64,000 nt of DNA from Euryarchaeota archaeon UBA552 (GTDB lineage Archaea > Thermoplasmatota > Poseidoniia > Poseidoniales > Thalassarchaeaceae). Each line of letters starts with the position of its first letter. Position 1 is the stretch's first letter. A program made the position numbers and the translations under genes. Below are positions 34,915-43,712 of this stretch, one piece after another. Where the stretch lies: NCBI GenBank assembly GCA_002499585.1, contig DAMH01000027.1, positions 199,077-263,076 on the forward strand. The letters run 5' to 3'. The notes beneath the pieces are model-generated. The model saw only the letters and a list, made by a program, of their open reading frames with translations, ran no database searches and had not been told where the DNA came from.

Positions 34915-37900
34915 CTGGTCTCACCTCAATGGGAGTTTCTCCCAGATCATCGGGAAGATCTTCCCACCATCCGGTGCCATCCTCTAGTATCCTGTCTGTT
35001 TCGTCTTCGTCAATAAAGACTAGCATGAACACCGTGATTAGGGTTAAGGCAGCGCCAATGTAAATGGCTGTGGTGTAATCGAAAATCGAAATCATCCTTT
35101 CTGTGAGTGTGTAGGCAAAGACCCCTGACAGGTTAAACAATGACATGTAGGCAGTAAATTGAGTCCCGCCAACCTTGCTCCATGTCAACCTCATGCTGAG
35201 TGAGATGATGCAAATCCATGCCATTCCTCCGATGAATGCTTGGGCAATCAGGTATACTGTCATAATGCTCGTGTTTCCCCACATCGATTGAAGGAATGCG
35301 AGGCATGCATTGGCGAGAGCAAGTGCGGTGAACCCAACCATAGCCACTCTTCTTACTCCGAACTTATCTCCAAGCAGCCCGCCGACGATTTGCCCAATCA
35401 AGGCGCCAAAGACGACAACGCCGCCGACGATACCATTGTATTTCGCCTGAGACCACCCGGCTTCATTTATGAAAATGTCAATGACAATAGGGCCAACAAA
35501 AATGTAAAGCTCAGACAGCAAACACAATCCGATCAACAGAAATGCTGAACGCACTGAGAATGCCTTAGTTAGGAAAAATGAAGTGACTGCCACGCCCTTC
35601 CTAGTTCCTTGTGGAAGGGCCGTGAGGGGGTTTGGCACGAGAGTCGTTACTTTATCGGCCACGCTCGTGTAGGATAAACCAAGAAGGGCGATGGAAACTG
35701 CTATTGACGCATAACTTGCAGGATTTGTAAACGACCTCAAGTTATCACCGAATCTGAGATCGATTGTAAATACGTCAATTGCAAATCCAATCAACCAAAT
35801 GGTTATTCCAATTACGGCCATGAAGGCGGAAGCGGTTATTTTGGTACTGTCCAGTGTGTACCCGATCTTCTTTGCTAGCATGAATCGTTCTTCGTTGTTC
35901 CAAGGCTCTGATTCCACGTCTTCACTTGTTTCGGAATCCAAAGGAATATCGCCGAAACTGATTCCATCCGCTTCTGCCTTTGACCATGGAAACAATTTGA
36001 CGCCGGGTTTTTCAACCATCCACAAAGGTACCATGAGTATCGTTGAAAGGAGGGCAAGTTGGATTACAATTACCCCGCTGATTCCAATTTTTGTCACGGC
36101 AACTCCCAGGACCGCCCCGCCGACGATAATGCCGGCTCTTTTTGCCGCGAACATGAATCCGTTGGCTTTGGCAACCTCATTTGGCTCCAGTATCTCCACT
36201 GCCAGTGCGTCAGTGCCCACGTCTTGCAGGGAAGCAAATATGTTGTGAACAAATAACAGTCGTGTTACCAGCTCAATTTCGGCATTGAGATCTGGTACCA
36301 ACAGGAGCGTAGCAAGAGTTACAACCATCCCGGTTTGGGCAATTAACACCCATTGTCGTCTGGCACCATACCTTGGGATATTGACTGCATCCACCACTGG
36401 CCCCCAGATCCATTTAAAGGTCCACGGCAGGGCTACTGTCGCAAAGAGTATTGCTACATCTCCAATTGCAACTCCGTTGTCTACCAGGTATGCAGCAAAA
36501 GTTACGCTTGCGAATCCCCATGGAAGTCCTTGGGCGAAATACAGGATACACAGGGTGAAAATCCTTCTTGATTTATTCTCCGTAAGGGGGCCGCCTTGCA
36601 TCATTTCAGAAGTGAACGCCCTTACACTGGCCAAGCCTCCTGAAAACGGGTCTGAGCCTAGTTCATCAGATTCCTCTTTGTCTTCATCGTCTTTCTTTTT
36701 GACAGGGGTTGTATTGACCCAATCCTCTCTTAGAGCCGTCCAACCCAACAATGCAAGTGTGGCTAGGAAGGGGATTAGGAAGACGTAGGGGCCCATGGTA
36801 GTCTGGCCTCCAGCGCCGTCACCCGACTGTGACTGACCGTCAATTAGGACGACTCTTCGTGCGTCAACAGGAGACATCCTGTCCTCACTGATTACCAATC
36901 TGGAGTATATTGTTGAATTTCCAGATTCTGAGTGAGGATTAAGTTTGACATTCCAGGTTGACCAATCGCCTGCAGATGAGAGATCGGCTGCCTGTTGCCA
37001 CTCCCCACCACCAACTTTGACTTGGACGTAACCAACACCTGGCGCTCCTCCGTTTGATATTCCGTAAACTCGCGATTCATTTCCAATCTCTTGGAGTGTC
37101 GTAACATCCATTGAAACGTTGAGGGATGGGTCGATTGCACCAGCAGACTCAACAAATCGTAGAGGGTCAGCTTGCCCATATCCAAACTCGTTATCGGGCC
37201 TAGTCTCTAGAATGCTGCAATCATTGAACCCTGGGTCGTCTAGAAGTTGAACATCACGCTCTATTGAGTCCGCGCTGATTATGGCTTTGACCTGATCATG
37301 TGTTATGTCCGGGTTGGCCTCGACCATGAGTGCGGCAATTCCGGCCATTAGAGGAGTTGCCATACTTGTGCCGGACTTGCTGGTATAACCGTCCGAAGTA
37401 GCGGCGTCAGGAGCCATTATGTTTGATCCTATTGTTGAAACATCTGGTTTCACGCGGCCGTCCGAGGTGTATCCTCTGCTGGAGTATATCGCCAACCCTA
37501 AGTCCTTGTCAAGGCTTGCGACCGTGATGGGGAGGTTGGCATCCCCTGGACTGTCTATGGTATTACAGCCTGCAAAAGTGGCTCCGCCAAACTCGTTTCC
37601 TGCAGACAAGAATGTTATGATGCCAGATGCGGCGACAGCGTCCATCTGTTGGCTCCATGCAGATGATCCGTCGTTATCGAAGTGGAATTCGAGCTGTTGT
37701 TCTCCGAGTGAGGATGTTAAGATGTCTATTCCCCTCGAATCTTTGTTTTGAATTGCCCATTGTGCCCCTTCTATGATATCCTGAATGTCACCGTCGCAAC
37801 AAGCTAGTATGTTTACTATCCATGCACCAGGAGCTGCACCAATATACCTAGAGCCGTCAGGCGATTCTTGTCCTCCTCCTGTTCCTGCAGCTATGCCTGC

Positions 37901-38722
37901 TACATGAGAACCATGAGTGCCAGAATCATACGACTCTCTCGCTGGTTGTTCGGAGTCAGTTATTACTGCGTCATAAAAAGCAGATATCTTCGGGTCACAG
38001 TCGATTAAGATGGGTTCGGGGTTGAACGGGTCTGGGTCAGGTTGATCACATCCGAGGGTGATTTCATCGTCCATGTCATTTAGGCCCTCATGATCTCCAC
38101 GAACACCTGTGTCTAGGACGGCTATTGTTACTCCAGTGCCATCATACCCATAATTAGACCAGACTTCTGTGACCCCCATATTGGGGGCGGCCTCGTTCAT
38201 GTGGGTTTCTGCAAGTCCCAGATCCTCGAGCATAACCACTCCAGACAAGTCGAATATGGGTGAAAGGGGGTGTATGAGGTGAATTGGTACATTGGCGATC
38301 AAACTGTCAAGAAAGAGGGGCCTCATTGTAACAACAGCGCCTAATTCCTCAAGAGCGGACACATCCGCACTGGACGGATGATGATCATAATCCACAAAAA
38401 CGCGTGCATAGCCGGAATCGGCCATTTTCCACCAACCTTCGTAGATTTCAGGAGGCTGGTTCAACAACCAAGAAATGCGATCGTCAATTTTGTCTCCATT
38501 TTTGTCTCTGGACCAATCCTGCCACCATTCATCATGAATTTCCAATGATTGCCTAGGCTGCCATTCGCCTGCTGCGTCGAACCCACCTCGTTCGGTTTGG
38601 GGGTTGATTTGTGAAGCTGTCAGAGGTACGATGAGTGTAGCTAACAACAACAGGGCTAGGGCTCGTCGTGATGCGGTCATCATATGTCCGAGTAGCATGT
38701 CCCTCAAGTTCCTTGCGCTCAT
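34889..38722 (-). CDS. subtilisin-type serine protease fused to an AmpG-like MFS transporter
   Basis: 1277 residues from ATG 38722 (a TTG at 38731 gives 1280; numbering below uses 1280). Signal peptide near residues 18-40, propeptide-like region 105-175, then an S8 protease with Asp207 (AVLDTGVRG), His273 (DSGTHGSHVAGIAAG), oxyanion Asn379 (LSAGNEFGG) and Ser456 (SKSGTSMATPLMAG). A beta-type linker follows, then a membrane helix at 648-668 and an acidic cytoplasmic linker to about 720. The last 550 residues are a 12-helix MFS unit beginning LCILYFAQGLPWGF, with WGPVVDAVNIPRYGARRQW, as in AmpG/peptide permeases. The topology puts the protease outside and the transporter in the membrane. It probably digests extracellular protein and imports products (inference). 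One continuous frame, no sign of frameshift. Confidence 0.9.
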   Translation of the reverse strand: MSARNLRDMLLGHMMTASRRALALLLLATLIVPLTASQINPQTERGGFDAAGEWQPRQSLEIHDEWWQDWSRDKNGDKIDDRISWLLNQPPEIYEGWWKMADSGYARVFVDYDHHPSSADVSALEELGAVVTMRPLFLDSLIANVPIHLIHPLSPIFDLSGVVMLEDLGLAETHMNEAAPNMGVTEVWSNYGYDGTGVTIAVLDTGVRGDHEGLNDMDDEITLGCDQPDPDPFNPEPILIDCDPKISAFYDAVITDSEQPARESYDSGTHGSHVAGIAAGTGGGQESPDGSRYIGAAPGAWIVNILACCDGDIQDIIEGAQWAIQNKDSRGIDILTSSLGEQQLEFHFDNDGSSAWSQQMDAVAASGIITFLSAGNEFGGATFAGCNTIDSPGDANLPITVASLDKDLGLAIYSSRGYTSDGRVKPDVSTIGSNIMAPDAATSDGYTSKSGTSMATPLMAGIAALMVEANPDITHDQVKAIISADSIERDVQLLDDPGFNDCSILETRPDNEFGYGQADPLRFVESAGAIDPSLNVSMDVTTLQEIGNESRVYGISNGGAPGVGYVQVKVGGGEWQQAADLSSAGDWSTWNVKLNPHSESGNSTIYSRLVISEDRMSPVDARRVVLIDGQSQSGDGAGGQTTMGPYVFLIPFLATLALLGWTALREDWVNTTPVKKKDDEDKEESDELGSDPFSGGLASVRAFTSEMMQGGPLTENKSRRIFTLCILYFAQGLPWGFASVTFAAYLVDNGVAIGDVAILFATVALPWTFKWIWGPVVDAVNIPRYGARRQWVLIAQTGMVVTLATLLLVPDLNAEIELVTRLLFVHNIFASLQDVGTDALAVEILEPNEVAKANGFMFAAKRAGIIVGGAVLGVAVTKIGISGVIVIQLALLSTILMVPLWMVEKPGVKLFPWSKAEADGISFGDIPLDSETSEDVESEPWNNEERFMLAKKIGYTLDSTKITASAFMAVIGITIWLIGFAIDVFTIDLRFGDNLRSFTNPASYASIAVSIALLGLSYTSVADKVTTLVPNPLTALPQGTRKGVAVTSFFLTKAFSVRSAFLLIGLCLLSELYIFVGPIVIDIFINEAGWSQAKYNGIVGGVVVFGALIGQIVGGLLGDKFGVRRVAMVGFTALALANACLAFLQSMWGNTSIMTVYLIAQAFIGGMAWICIISLSMRLTWSKVGGTQFTAYMSLFNLSGVFAYTLTERMISIFDYTTAIYIGAALTLITVFMLVFIDEDETDRILEDGTGWWEDLPDDLGETPIEVRPDEKPASSI

Positions 38723-38782
38723 TAGATTCAATTCATACCAGAAAACGCCACCCTATTTACCAGAACCCACACCGGATGATGA

Positions 38783-39514
38783 ATGAGTGGCGAGTCGTCA
38801 ATGTCAAATGTGGATAAGGCCATACAGGAATTCGCCGCAGGCAGGCCTGTAATGGTATTTGACTCGTCCTTTCGAGAAAGTGAGACTGATCTTCTTTGGC
38901 CCGCTCAATTTGCGACACCAGATGTTATCCGCAAGCTTAGAAATGATTGTGGAGGATTATTGTTTCTGGCAATTGGTGATGAAATAGGAAGTTTGTTTGA
39001 TTTACCTTGGTTGCAAGATATTCACACACATCCCGATCTGTTGACCCAACATCCAGTTCTCGATTCTCTCAGGACAGATGACTTACAATACGACACAAAA
39101 TCAGCATTCACACTGTCTATAAACCACAGAAAAACGTTCACAGGGATCACAGACAGAGACAGATCGCTGACCACCAGACGATTCGGAGAGTTGAGCGACG
39201 ATGTGTTGCGAAGAGGTCTCTCCCCCGACGAAGCAAGAGAGGCGCTGGGTAAAGAATTCAGAACGCCTGGCCATATTCCCGTCTGCAGAGAGTCGATCGG
39301 AGGATTAGCTACCCGGCAGGGACACACAGAACTGGCCGTGAGTATCGCCCGGCTGGCTGGTTTAGTACCGTGTACTATCGGAGCAGAAATGCTTGAACCT
39401 GAGGGGGATGGCGCACTGCCTGTGGAAGTGGCGAGGTTGTATGCAAAGGCTCACTCCATTCCGATGATAACTGGAAAAGATCTTCTGGAATTTCAAAATA
39501 TATCAGGGGGCTAA
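38783..39514 (+). CDS. ribB: 3,4-dihydroxy-2-butanone-4-phosphate synthase
   Basis: 243 residues from ATG 38783; ATG 38801 is possible. It makes the four-carbon precursor of riboflavin from ribulose 5-phosphate. The acidic active-site loop reads FDSSFRESETDLLWPAQF (REsEtD in place of the bacterial REnEGD), as in archaeal enzymes. The central THPDLL and HRKTFTGITDRDRSLT stretch and the C-terminal HTELAVSIARLAGL, GAEMLEPEGDGA (catalytic Glu region) are present. No fused GTP cyclohydrolase II. First gene of a ribB-ribL-ribE-ribH cluster. Confidence 0.93.
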   Translation: MSGESSMSNVDKAIQEFAAGRPVMVFDSSFRESETDLLWPAQFATPDVIRKLRNDCGGLLFLAIGDEIGSLFDLPWLQDIHTHPDLLTQHPVLDSLRTDDLQYDTKSAFTLSINHRKTFTGITDRDRSLTTRRFGELSDDVLRRGLSPDEAREALGKEFRTPGHIPVCRESIGGLATRQGHTELAVSIARLAGLVPCTIGAEMLEPEGDGALPVEVARLYAKAHSIPMITGKDLLEFQNISGG

Positions 39515-39520
39515 TGGTAC

Positions 39521-39976
39521 TTGACCAGAGTTATGGCAGTTGGTGTGTTTGACTTGTTGCATGCAGGTCATCTCCATTATTTGGAACAAGCCAAGATGTT
39601 GGGTGAGGAACTTGTCGTTGTGGTGGCTCATGATGACACTGTTCGAAGCAGGAAACACGAGCCGATAACAAATCAACAACTGAGAAAAAGGATGGTCGAA
39701 GGTTTGAAGCCAGTCGATAAAGCGATGGTTGGGAATCCTCCGTCAACTCCGATTTTTGATATACTGGCAGAGGTGAATCCGGACATAATAGCCTTGGGTT
39801 ACGATCAAAAGCATTCTATTGACGCGATAAAAGAAGGTCTGGCAGCTCACGGTCATTCAGAAGTTCAGGTTCTGAGGGTAGAGGGCCTTTCAGACGATCT
39901 AGACGGCACGCGGAAGATAATTGCTAAGATTCTAAACCTTTGGCCGAACGAGGATGGCGGACCCTACGGAGAGTGA
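39521..39976 (+). CDS. ribL: archaeal FAD synthetase
   Basis: 151 residues from TTG 39521, which has AGGGGG at 39505-39510; ATG 39533 is the alternative and would put the site too far away. Nucleotidyltransferase that adenylates FMN to FAD. Signature GVFDLLHAGHLHYLEQAK with the HxGH motif, and the family-specific EPITNQQLRKRMVEGLKPVD and PDIIALGYDQK. It replaces the bifunctional bacterial RibF. It sits between ribB and ribE with gaps of six bases. Confidence 0.92.
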   Translation: MTRVMAVGVFDLLHAGHLHYLEQAKMLGEELVVVVAHDDTVRSRKHEPITNQQLRKRMVEGLKPVDKAMVGNPPSTPIFDILAEVNPDIIALGYDQKHSIDAIKEGLAAHGHSEVQVLRVEGLSDDLDGTRKIIAKILNLWPNEDGGPYGE

Positions 39977-39982
39977 ATCACA

Positions 39983-40618
39983 ATGTTTAGTGGAATTGTT
40001 GAAGGCGTGGCTAGACTCCAGTCAATATCCGAAAAACAAGGTCATCTTGAATGGGAAATTCATCTTCCTGCAGGTGCGGCTAAAGGACTAGAGATTGGTG
40101 CAAGCGTTGCACTGAACGGTGTTTGCCTGACAGCAACCGGAATTAAAGCGGACATTGTCACTTTTGACCTAATAACAGAAACGCTGGAGAGATCCTCACT
40201 GGGAGCATTGGTAGAAGGATCCTCGTTGAATTATGAAAGATCGATGAAATTTGGCGATGAGGTAGGCGGCCATCTTGTCTCTGGCCATATCATGGCAACA
40301 GGTACTGTTGAGGAAATAGTCTTCGTAAACAGCCCGGATACCATTTCAAAAACGGCAGTGTTGATCATAAAACCACATCCGTCTGTTTCCGAATATATTT
40401 TTGAAAAGGGTTACATAGCAATCGATGGCATATCCCTCACAGTGGGAAAGATTAACCCGAATGGGTCGTTTTACCTCCATATAATTCCAGAAACATTGAG
40501 GAGGACCACGCTAGGGTCCAAAACCAAAGGGGATCTTGTGAACATTGAAATTGACGCAATTACCCAAGCAACAGTAGACACTGTGAGAAGAATGTTGAAG
40601 GAGGATAGGCTGAGATGA
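39983..40618 (+). CDS. ribE: riboflavin synthase, alpha-subunit (bacterial/eukaryotic) type
   Basis: 211 residues, two homologous lumazine-binding barrels. It dismutates two 6,7-dimethyl-8-ribityllumazines to riboflavin. First barrel MFSGIVEGVARL with NGVCLTA; second barrel GGHLVSGHIMATG with DGISLTVGKI and IPETLRRTTLG. Most archaea use an unrelated RibC-type enzyme, so this gene is bacterial in type. Its stop overlaps ribH (ATGA). Confidence 0.95.
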   Translation: MFSGIVEGVARLQSISEKQGHLEWEIHLPAGAAKGLEIGASVALNGVCLTATGIKADIVTFDLITETLERSSLGALVEGSSLNYERSMKFGDEVGGHLVSGHIMATGTVEEIVFVNSPDTISKTAVLIIKPHPSVSEYIFEKGYIAIDGISLTVGKINPNGSFYLHIIPETLRRTTLGSKTKGDLVNIEIDAITQATVDTVRRMLKEDRLR

Positions 40619-41013
40619 GTCGAGTGGGTTTGGTCTGCGGCTCATTCCACAAAGAGTCAGTGGAAAAAATGGTGCTACATGCGACTGATGAAGCTCGCGC
40701 CAATGGCCTGGAGATCTCAGACATCGTTTGGGTTCCGGGCTCAGTAGAAGCTCCTCTCGCAACCGCTAGATTGCTTGAAAGGGATGATATAATCGGGGTT
40801 GCATGCCTTGGAATAATAGAAAAAGGAGAAACCGACCACGGGCTAGTTATAGGCCAAGCAGTTGTGAAAAGCCTCATTGACCTACAACTGGGCTACGATA
40901 AGCCGGTCGGTTTGGGAATCATAGGCCCTGGTGTTGAACCAGAACAAATCAATAGGCGTCTGGAGCCTCATGCCAGATCGGCGATTATTGCAGTGTCAAG
41001 CATGATCGTATGA
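40615..41013 (+). CDS. ribH: 6,7-dimethyl-8-ribityllumazine synthase
   Basis: 132 residues, the typical archaeal length. It condenses the RibB product with the pyrimidine intermediate. VPGSVEAPLATARLLERDD, CLGIIEKGETDHGLVIGQA (with the conserved GETDH loop) and GLGIIGPGVEPEQINRR are diagnostic. It starts inside the ribE stop, so the last two steps are translationally coupled. Confidence 0.95.
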   Translation: MSRVGLVCGSFHKESVEKMVLHATDEARANGLEISDIVWVPGSVEAPLATARLLERDDIIGVACLGIIEKGETDHGLVIGQAVVKSLIDLQLGYDKPVGLGIIGPGVEPEQINRRLEPHARSAIIAVSSMIV

Positions 41014-41084
41014 AATTTCCATAGACCGTTGTTCTGTAATTACCAGAGTCAATGTTGAAGGGACTCCTGTATCCTCATAGCCCC

Positions 41085-42011
41085 ATGCCCACCACACACA
41101 ACGTGATTATAATCGGATCAGGCCCTGCGGGTTACACTGCAGGATTGTACTCCGCCAGAGCAATGATGGAGCCTTTGATGTTCGCAGGGTACATGTCAGG
41201 TGGACAACTAATGTTAACCTCAGACATCGAAAATTTCCCGGGTTATCCCGAAGGAATAGGAGGGCCTGAGATGATGATGGAATTAAGATCTCAAGCCGAG
41301 AGGTTTGGATTGAATGTGATTGACAAAAACGTTGAGAAGGTGGATTTGTCATCAAGGCCGTTCGGTGTATGGGTTGAAGGAGTTGAGTATCGATCTGAAA
41401 GCTTGATCGTATGCACAGGAGCGGAGGCCATTTGGCTTGGGGTGAAGGGGGAAGATGCTCAAAAAGGAAGGGGGATTTCTACATGTGCGACTTGTGACGG
41501 GGCGTTTTTCAAAGATGAAGAAGTAGTCGTAGTAGGTGGCGGTGATTCAGCCATGGAAGAGGCCACGTTCTTGACAAGATTTGCGAGTAAGGTGACAATA
41601 ATCCATCGAAGAGATGTATTCAGAGCCTCAAAAGTGATGTTGGATAGGGCAAAGAACAACCCAAAAATTGAGATAATGACACACAGACAAGTCAAGGAAT
41701 GGCTTGGGGATGAGAAGGGGCTCAAGGGCGCTATTATTCAAGATCCTCGTGACGGCTCACAAGAGCAGATAGCATGCACGGGGGCTTTCATAGCAATAGG
41801 CCACAAACCGATAACCGGGTTTTTAGATGGACAGATCGAAACAGACTCAGAAGGCTATATTCTTCACGTTGAGAATACGATGACAAGCGTCCCAGGGGTC
41901 TTTGCAGCTGGTGATGTCGTGGATACCCGTTACAGACAAGCCATTACAGCAGCAGGTATGGGGTGCCAAGCGGCTATTGATTCTGAGAGATGGTTGGAAT
42001 CACAACATTGA
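41085..42011 (+). CDS. trxB: thioredoxin reductase
   Basis: 308 residues from ATG 41085 (PTTHNVIIIGSGPAGY follows); the open frame extends to 41052. FAD motif GSGPAGYTAGLYSARA, redox-active CATC in STCATCDGAFF, NADPH motif VVGGGDSAMEEA, and the second FAD motif GVFAAGDVVDTRYRQAITAAGMG are all present. It supplies electrons to thioredoxin-dependent enzymes such as the Bcp peroxiredoxin at 3.4 kb. Confidence 0.95.
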   Translation: MPTTHNVIIIGSGPAGYTAGLYSARAMMEPLMFAGYMSGGQLMLTSDIENFPGYPEGIGGPEMMMELRSQAERFGLNVIDKNVEKVDLSSRPFGVWVEGVEYRSESLIVCTGAEAIWLGVKGEDAQKGRGISTCATCDGAFFKDEEVVVVGGGDSAMEEATFLTRFASKVTIIHRRDVFRASKVMLDRAKNNPKIEIMTHRQVKEWLGDEKGLKGAIIQDPRDGSQEQIACTGAFIAIGHKPITGFLDGQIETDSEGYILHVENTMTSVPGVFAAGDVVDTRYRQAITAAGMGCQAAIDSERWLESQH

Positions 42012-42020
42012 GATGGTTTG

Positions 42021-42422
42021 ATGGAAGTCCTCATTTTTGAAGAGAAGAGAAAGGAAACTGGACTTTCAAAGAGAATGCTCGCCATGGTGCTTTACACCAT
42101 CCACATACTGGTCACTCTGCTAATTGCATTTGGCTGGATGTCTCCATGGGACATCATACTCTGGTGTGTTGTGATCACATATGCCGCTACAGAGATACTT
42201 TGGGCTACAAGACAGGGTTTTTGCATACTTACAGACATGGAAAGGTGGTTGCTGGAGATCGACAAACCAGACAGTGCCCTACAACAAAACTTCATCCACA
42301 GGATAATAAAAAACACGACTGGAAGATCATTAGACCCTAAATTTGCACGGAATTTGACTGTTACAATTGGAAGGTTTAGTTTCATGGCAAGCTTGTTCCG
42401 CCTTGCTGTCCCGGGAATTTGA
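42021..42422 (+). CDS. small membrane protein, DUF2784-like
   Basis: 133 residues from ATG 42021. Two N-terminal helices (MLAMVLYTIHILVTLLIAFGWM; WDIILWCVVITYAATEILW), then GFCILTDMERWLLE, similar to the CPLTxLErWLR segment of DUF2784 proteins, and a basic C-terminal region with another hydrophobic stretch. Function unknown. Ends one codon before the MoeB-like gene. Confidence 0.6.
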   Translation: MEVLIFEEKRKETGLSKRMLAMVLYTIHILVTLLIAFGWMSPWDIILWCVVITYAATEILWATRQGFCILTDMERWLLEIDKPDSALQQNFIHRIIKNTTGRSLDPKFARNLTVTIGRFSFMASLFRLAVPGI

Positions 42423-42427
42423 TAGTT

Positions 42428-43507
42428 ATGGATAAGAAGCGGTTGAACAGATACAGTAGACACATCGCATTAGATCAGATAGGATTATCGGGTCAAATTA
42501 CTTTGTCAGAGTCTGTTGTGACGGTGGTCGGAGCAGGCGGATTAGGATCTCCCGCTCTGCTGTATCTTGCAGCTGCAGGAGTGGGCGAAATTAGAATTAT
42601 TGATCATGATGAAGTTGACCTTTCAAATCTTCAAAGGCAGATTCTACATTCAGAGAGGGCAGTGGGGCGAAAAAAGATTGATTCTGCAGATGAGAGGTTG
42701 AAAGAAATAGACCAGGAAATAATAATCAAAAAATATCCAATCAGATTGGACGGAAAAAATGCAACAGAATTGTTATTGGGTTCTGACGTTGTTGTTGACG
42801 GTACGGATAATTTTGACGCGAGGTATGCAATCAACGACGCGTGTGCGGAGATTGGTGTTCCATGGGTATTCGCCAGTGTTCTTCGGTTTGAAGGGCAAGT
42901 CTCAGTTTTCAATTACAATGGTGGGCCGAATTACAGGGATCTGTTTCCAACGGCGCCTCCTCCAGAAATGTCCCCTAATTGTGCAGAAGCAGGGGTCCTT
43001 GGATCTGTCACAGGCATTATAGGTTCGATTCAAGCTACAGAAGCAATAAAGATAATCTTGAGGCAAGAAGGTGTTTTGTCCGGAAAGCTCCTCATTCTGG
43101 ATGCATTGAATATGCATTCTCGTATTCTAAAAATAGATTACGTTGAGGCTGCAGGGATAGAGGAAAAGCCTGTCGAGATTGGTAAAGTGACCACCCCTAG
43201 AGAATTAGATCTCAAATTTAAGGCAGGAGAAGCGGTATTCTTACTCGATGTTAGAAAGCCACAGGAGGAGTTGATAGCGACGATCCCTGGCACATCAATG
43301 AGAATTGATCATCTTCAAGTCCCCTCAAGGTTGGATGAGCTTCCTAGTGACATCCCGATTATCGTATACTGCCACTCAGGAATCCGATCCGGAATGATCG
43401 TGAGGTACTTATCCAATATCCAGAGATTCGAAAATAAAGTATCTAACCTAAAAGGCGGAATAGATCTTTGGTCTCGTGAAATAGATTCAACTATACCACG
43501 ATATTAA
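42428..43507 (+). CDS. MoeB/ThiF-type E1-like adenylyltransferase with C-terminal rhodanese domain
   Basis: 359 residues from ATG 42428. It activates the C-terminus of ubiquitin-like sulfur carriers (MoaD, ThiS, SAMP) by adenylation. ATP site VVGAGGLGSPALLYLAAAG, DEVDLSNLQRQILH, VDGTDNFDARYAIND and the ending SPNCAEAGVLGSVTGIIGSIQATEAIK are typical. The CxxC zinc pair of MoeB (CYRC) is replaced by NYRD, and no second pair is seen. The rhodanese domain has FLLDVRKPQEEL and active-site CHSGIRSG, so it may transfer sulfur as MoeZ does. Sulfur for Mo cofactor or tRNA thiolation fits the Mo enzyme locus 5-12 kb away. Confidence 0.9.
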   Translation: MDKKRLNRYSRHIALDQIGLSGQITLSESVVTVVGAGGLGSPALLYLAAAGVGEIRIIDHDEVDLSNLQRQILHSERAVGRKKIDSADERLKEIDQEIIIKKYPIRLDGKNATELLLGSDVVVDGTDNFDARYAINDACAEIGVPWVFASVLRFEGQVSVFNYNGGPNYRDLFPTAPPPEMSPNCAEAGVLGSVTGIIGSIQATEAIKIILRQEGVLSGKLLILDALNMHSRILKIDYVEAAGIEEKPVEIGKVTTPRELDLKFKAGEAVFLLDVRKPQEELIATIPGTSMRIDHLQVPSRLDELPSDIPIIVYCHSGIRSGMIVRYLSNIQRFENKVSNLKGGIDLWSREIDSTIPRY

Positions 43508-43590
43508 ATTATATTATTTTATGTCTTTAAAAAAATAAATTTTTGTTTATATTATGTATTAATATTTTTTAATTTAATCATATATTATGT

Positions 43591-43620
43591 AAAAATAAGT
43601 TTAGTGCTTATTTTTTTTTA
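43591..43620 (+). terminator. hairpin with T-run after the MoeB-like gene
   Basis: AAAAATAAG, seven-base loop, CTTATTTTT, then more T. Nine perfect pairs but all weak. The T-run alone would be enough for archaeal RNA polymerase to release. It lies about 85 bases after the stop, so it probably ends the transcript of the preceding genes. Confidence 0.45.
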
Positions 43621-43667
43621 TGTGCATATTGAATTTGCATTAATATTTTTTTTATGTTTTAAAATAA

Positions 43668-43675
43668 TATAAAAA
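43668..43675 (+). promoter_or_regulatory. TATA box of the E1 dehydrogenase gene
   Basis: TATAAAAA, with an A-rich stretch upstream. The expected start near 43697 lies downstream of the longest open-frame start (43689), which supports ATG 43713 as the true start codon. Confidence 0.55.
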
Positions 43676-43712
43676 CCGAATATTTCATGTGCCTAACAAC
43701 ATTCGAACGATC

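Larger units (their letters stand above)
43508..43712. other. extremely AT-rich intergenic island
   Basis: From the MoeB-like stop to the E1 start there is no gene. By hand I count about 20 G or C among the first 173 bases, near 12 percent, while both flanks are near half G+C. It contains many T-runs (archaeal terminators use these), an AT hairpin at 43591-43615, and a TATA box for the next gene at 43668-43675. No tandem repeat or replication-initiator gene is seen next to it. Confidence 0.85.

Noticed and set aside
35240..36788. Plus-strand open frames opposite the MFS part of the fusion
   Set aside because: They are low-complexity shadows of the transporter helices on the minus strand.
43508..43712. 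Replication origin in the AT island
   Set aside because: No Cdc6/Orc gene or repeated origin boxes are seen nearby, and the region holds T-runs and a promoter that explain part of its composition.
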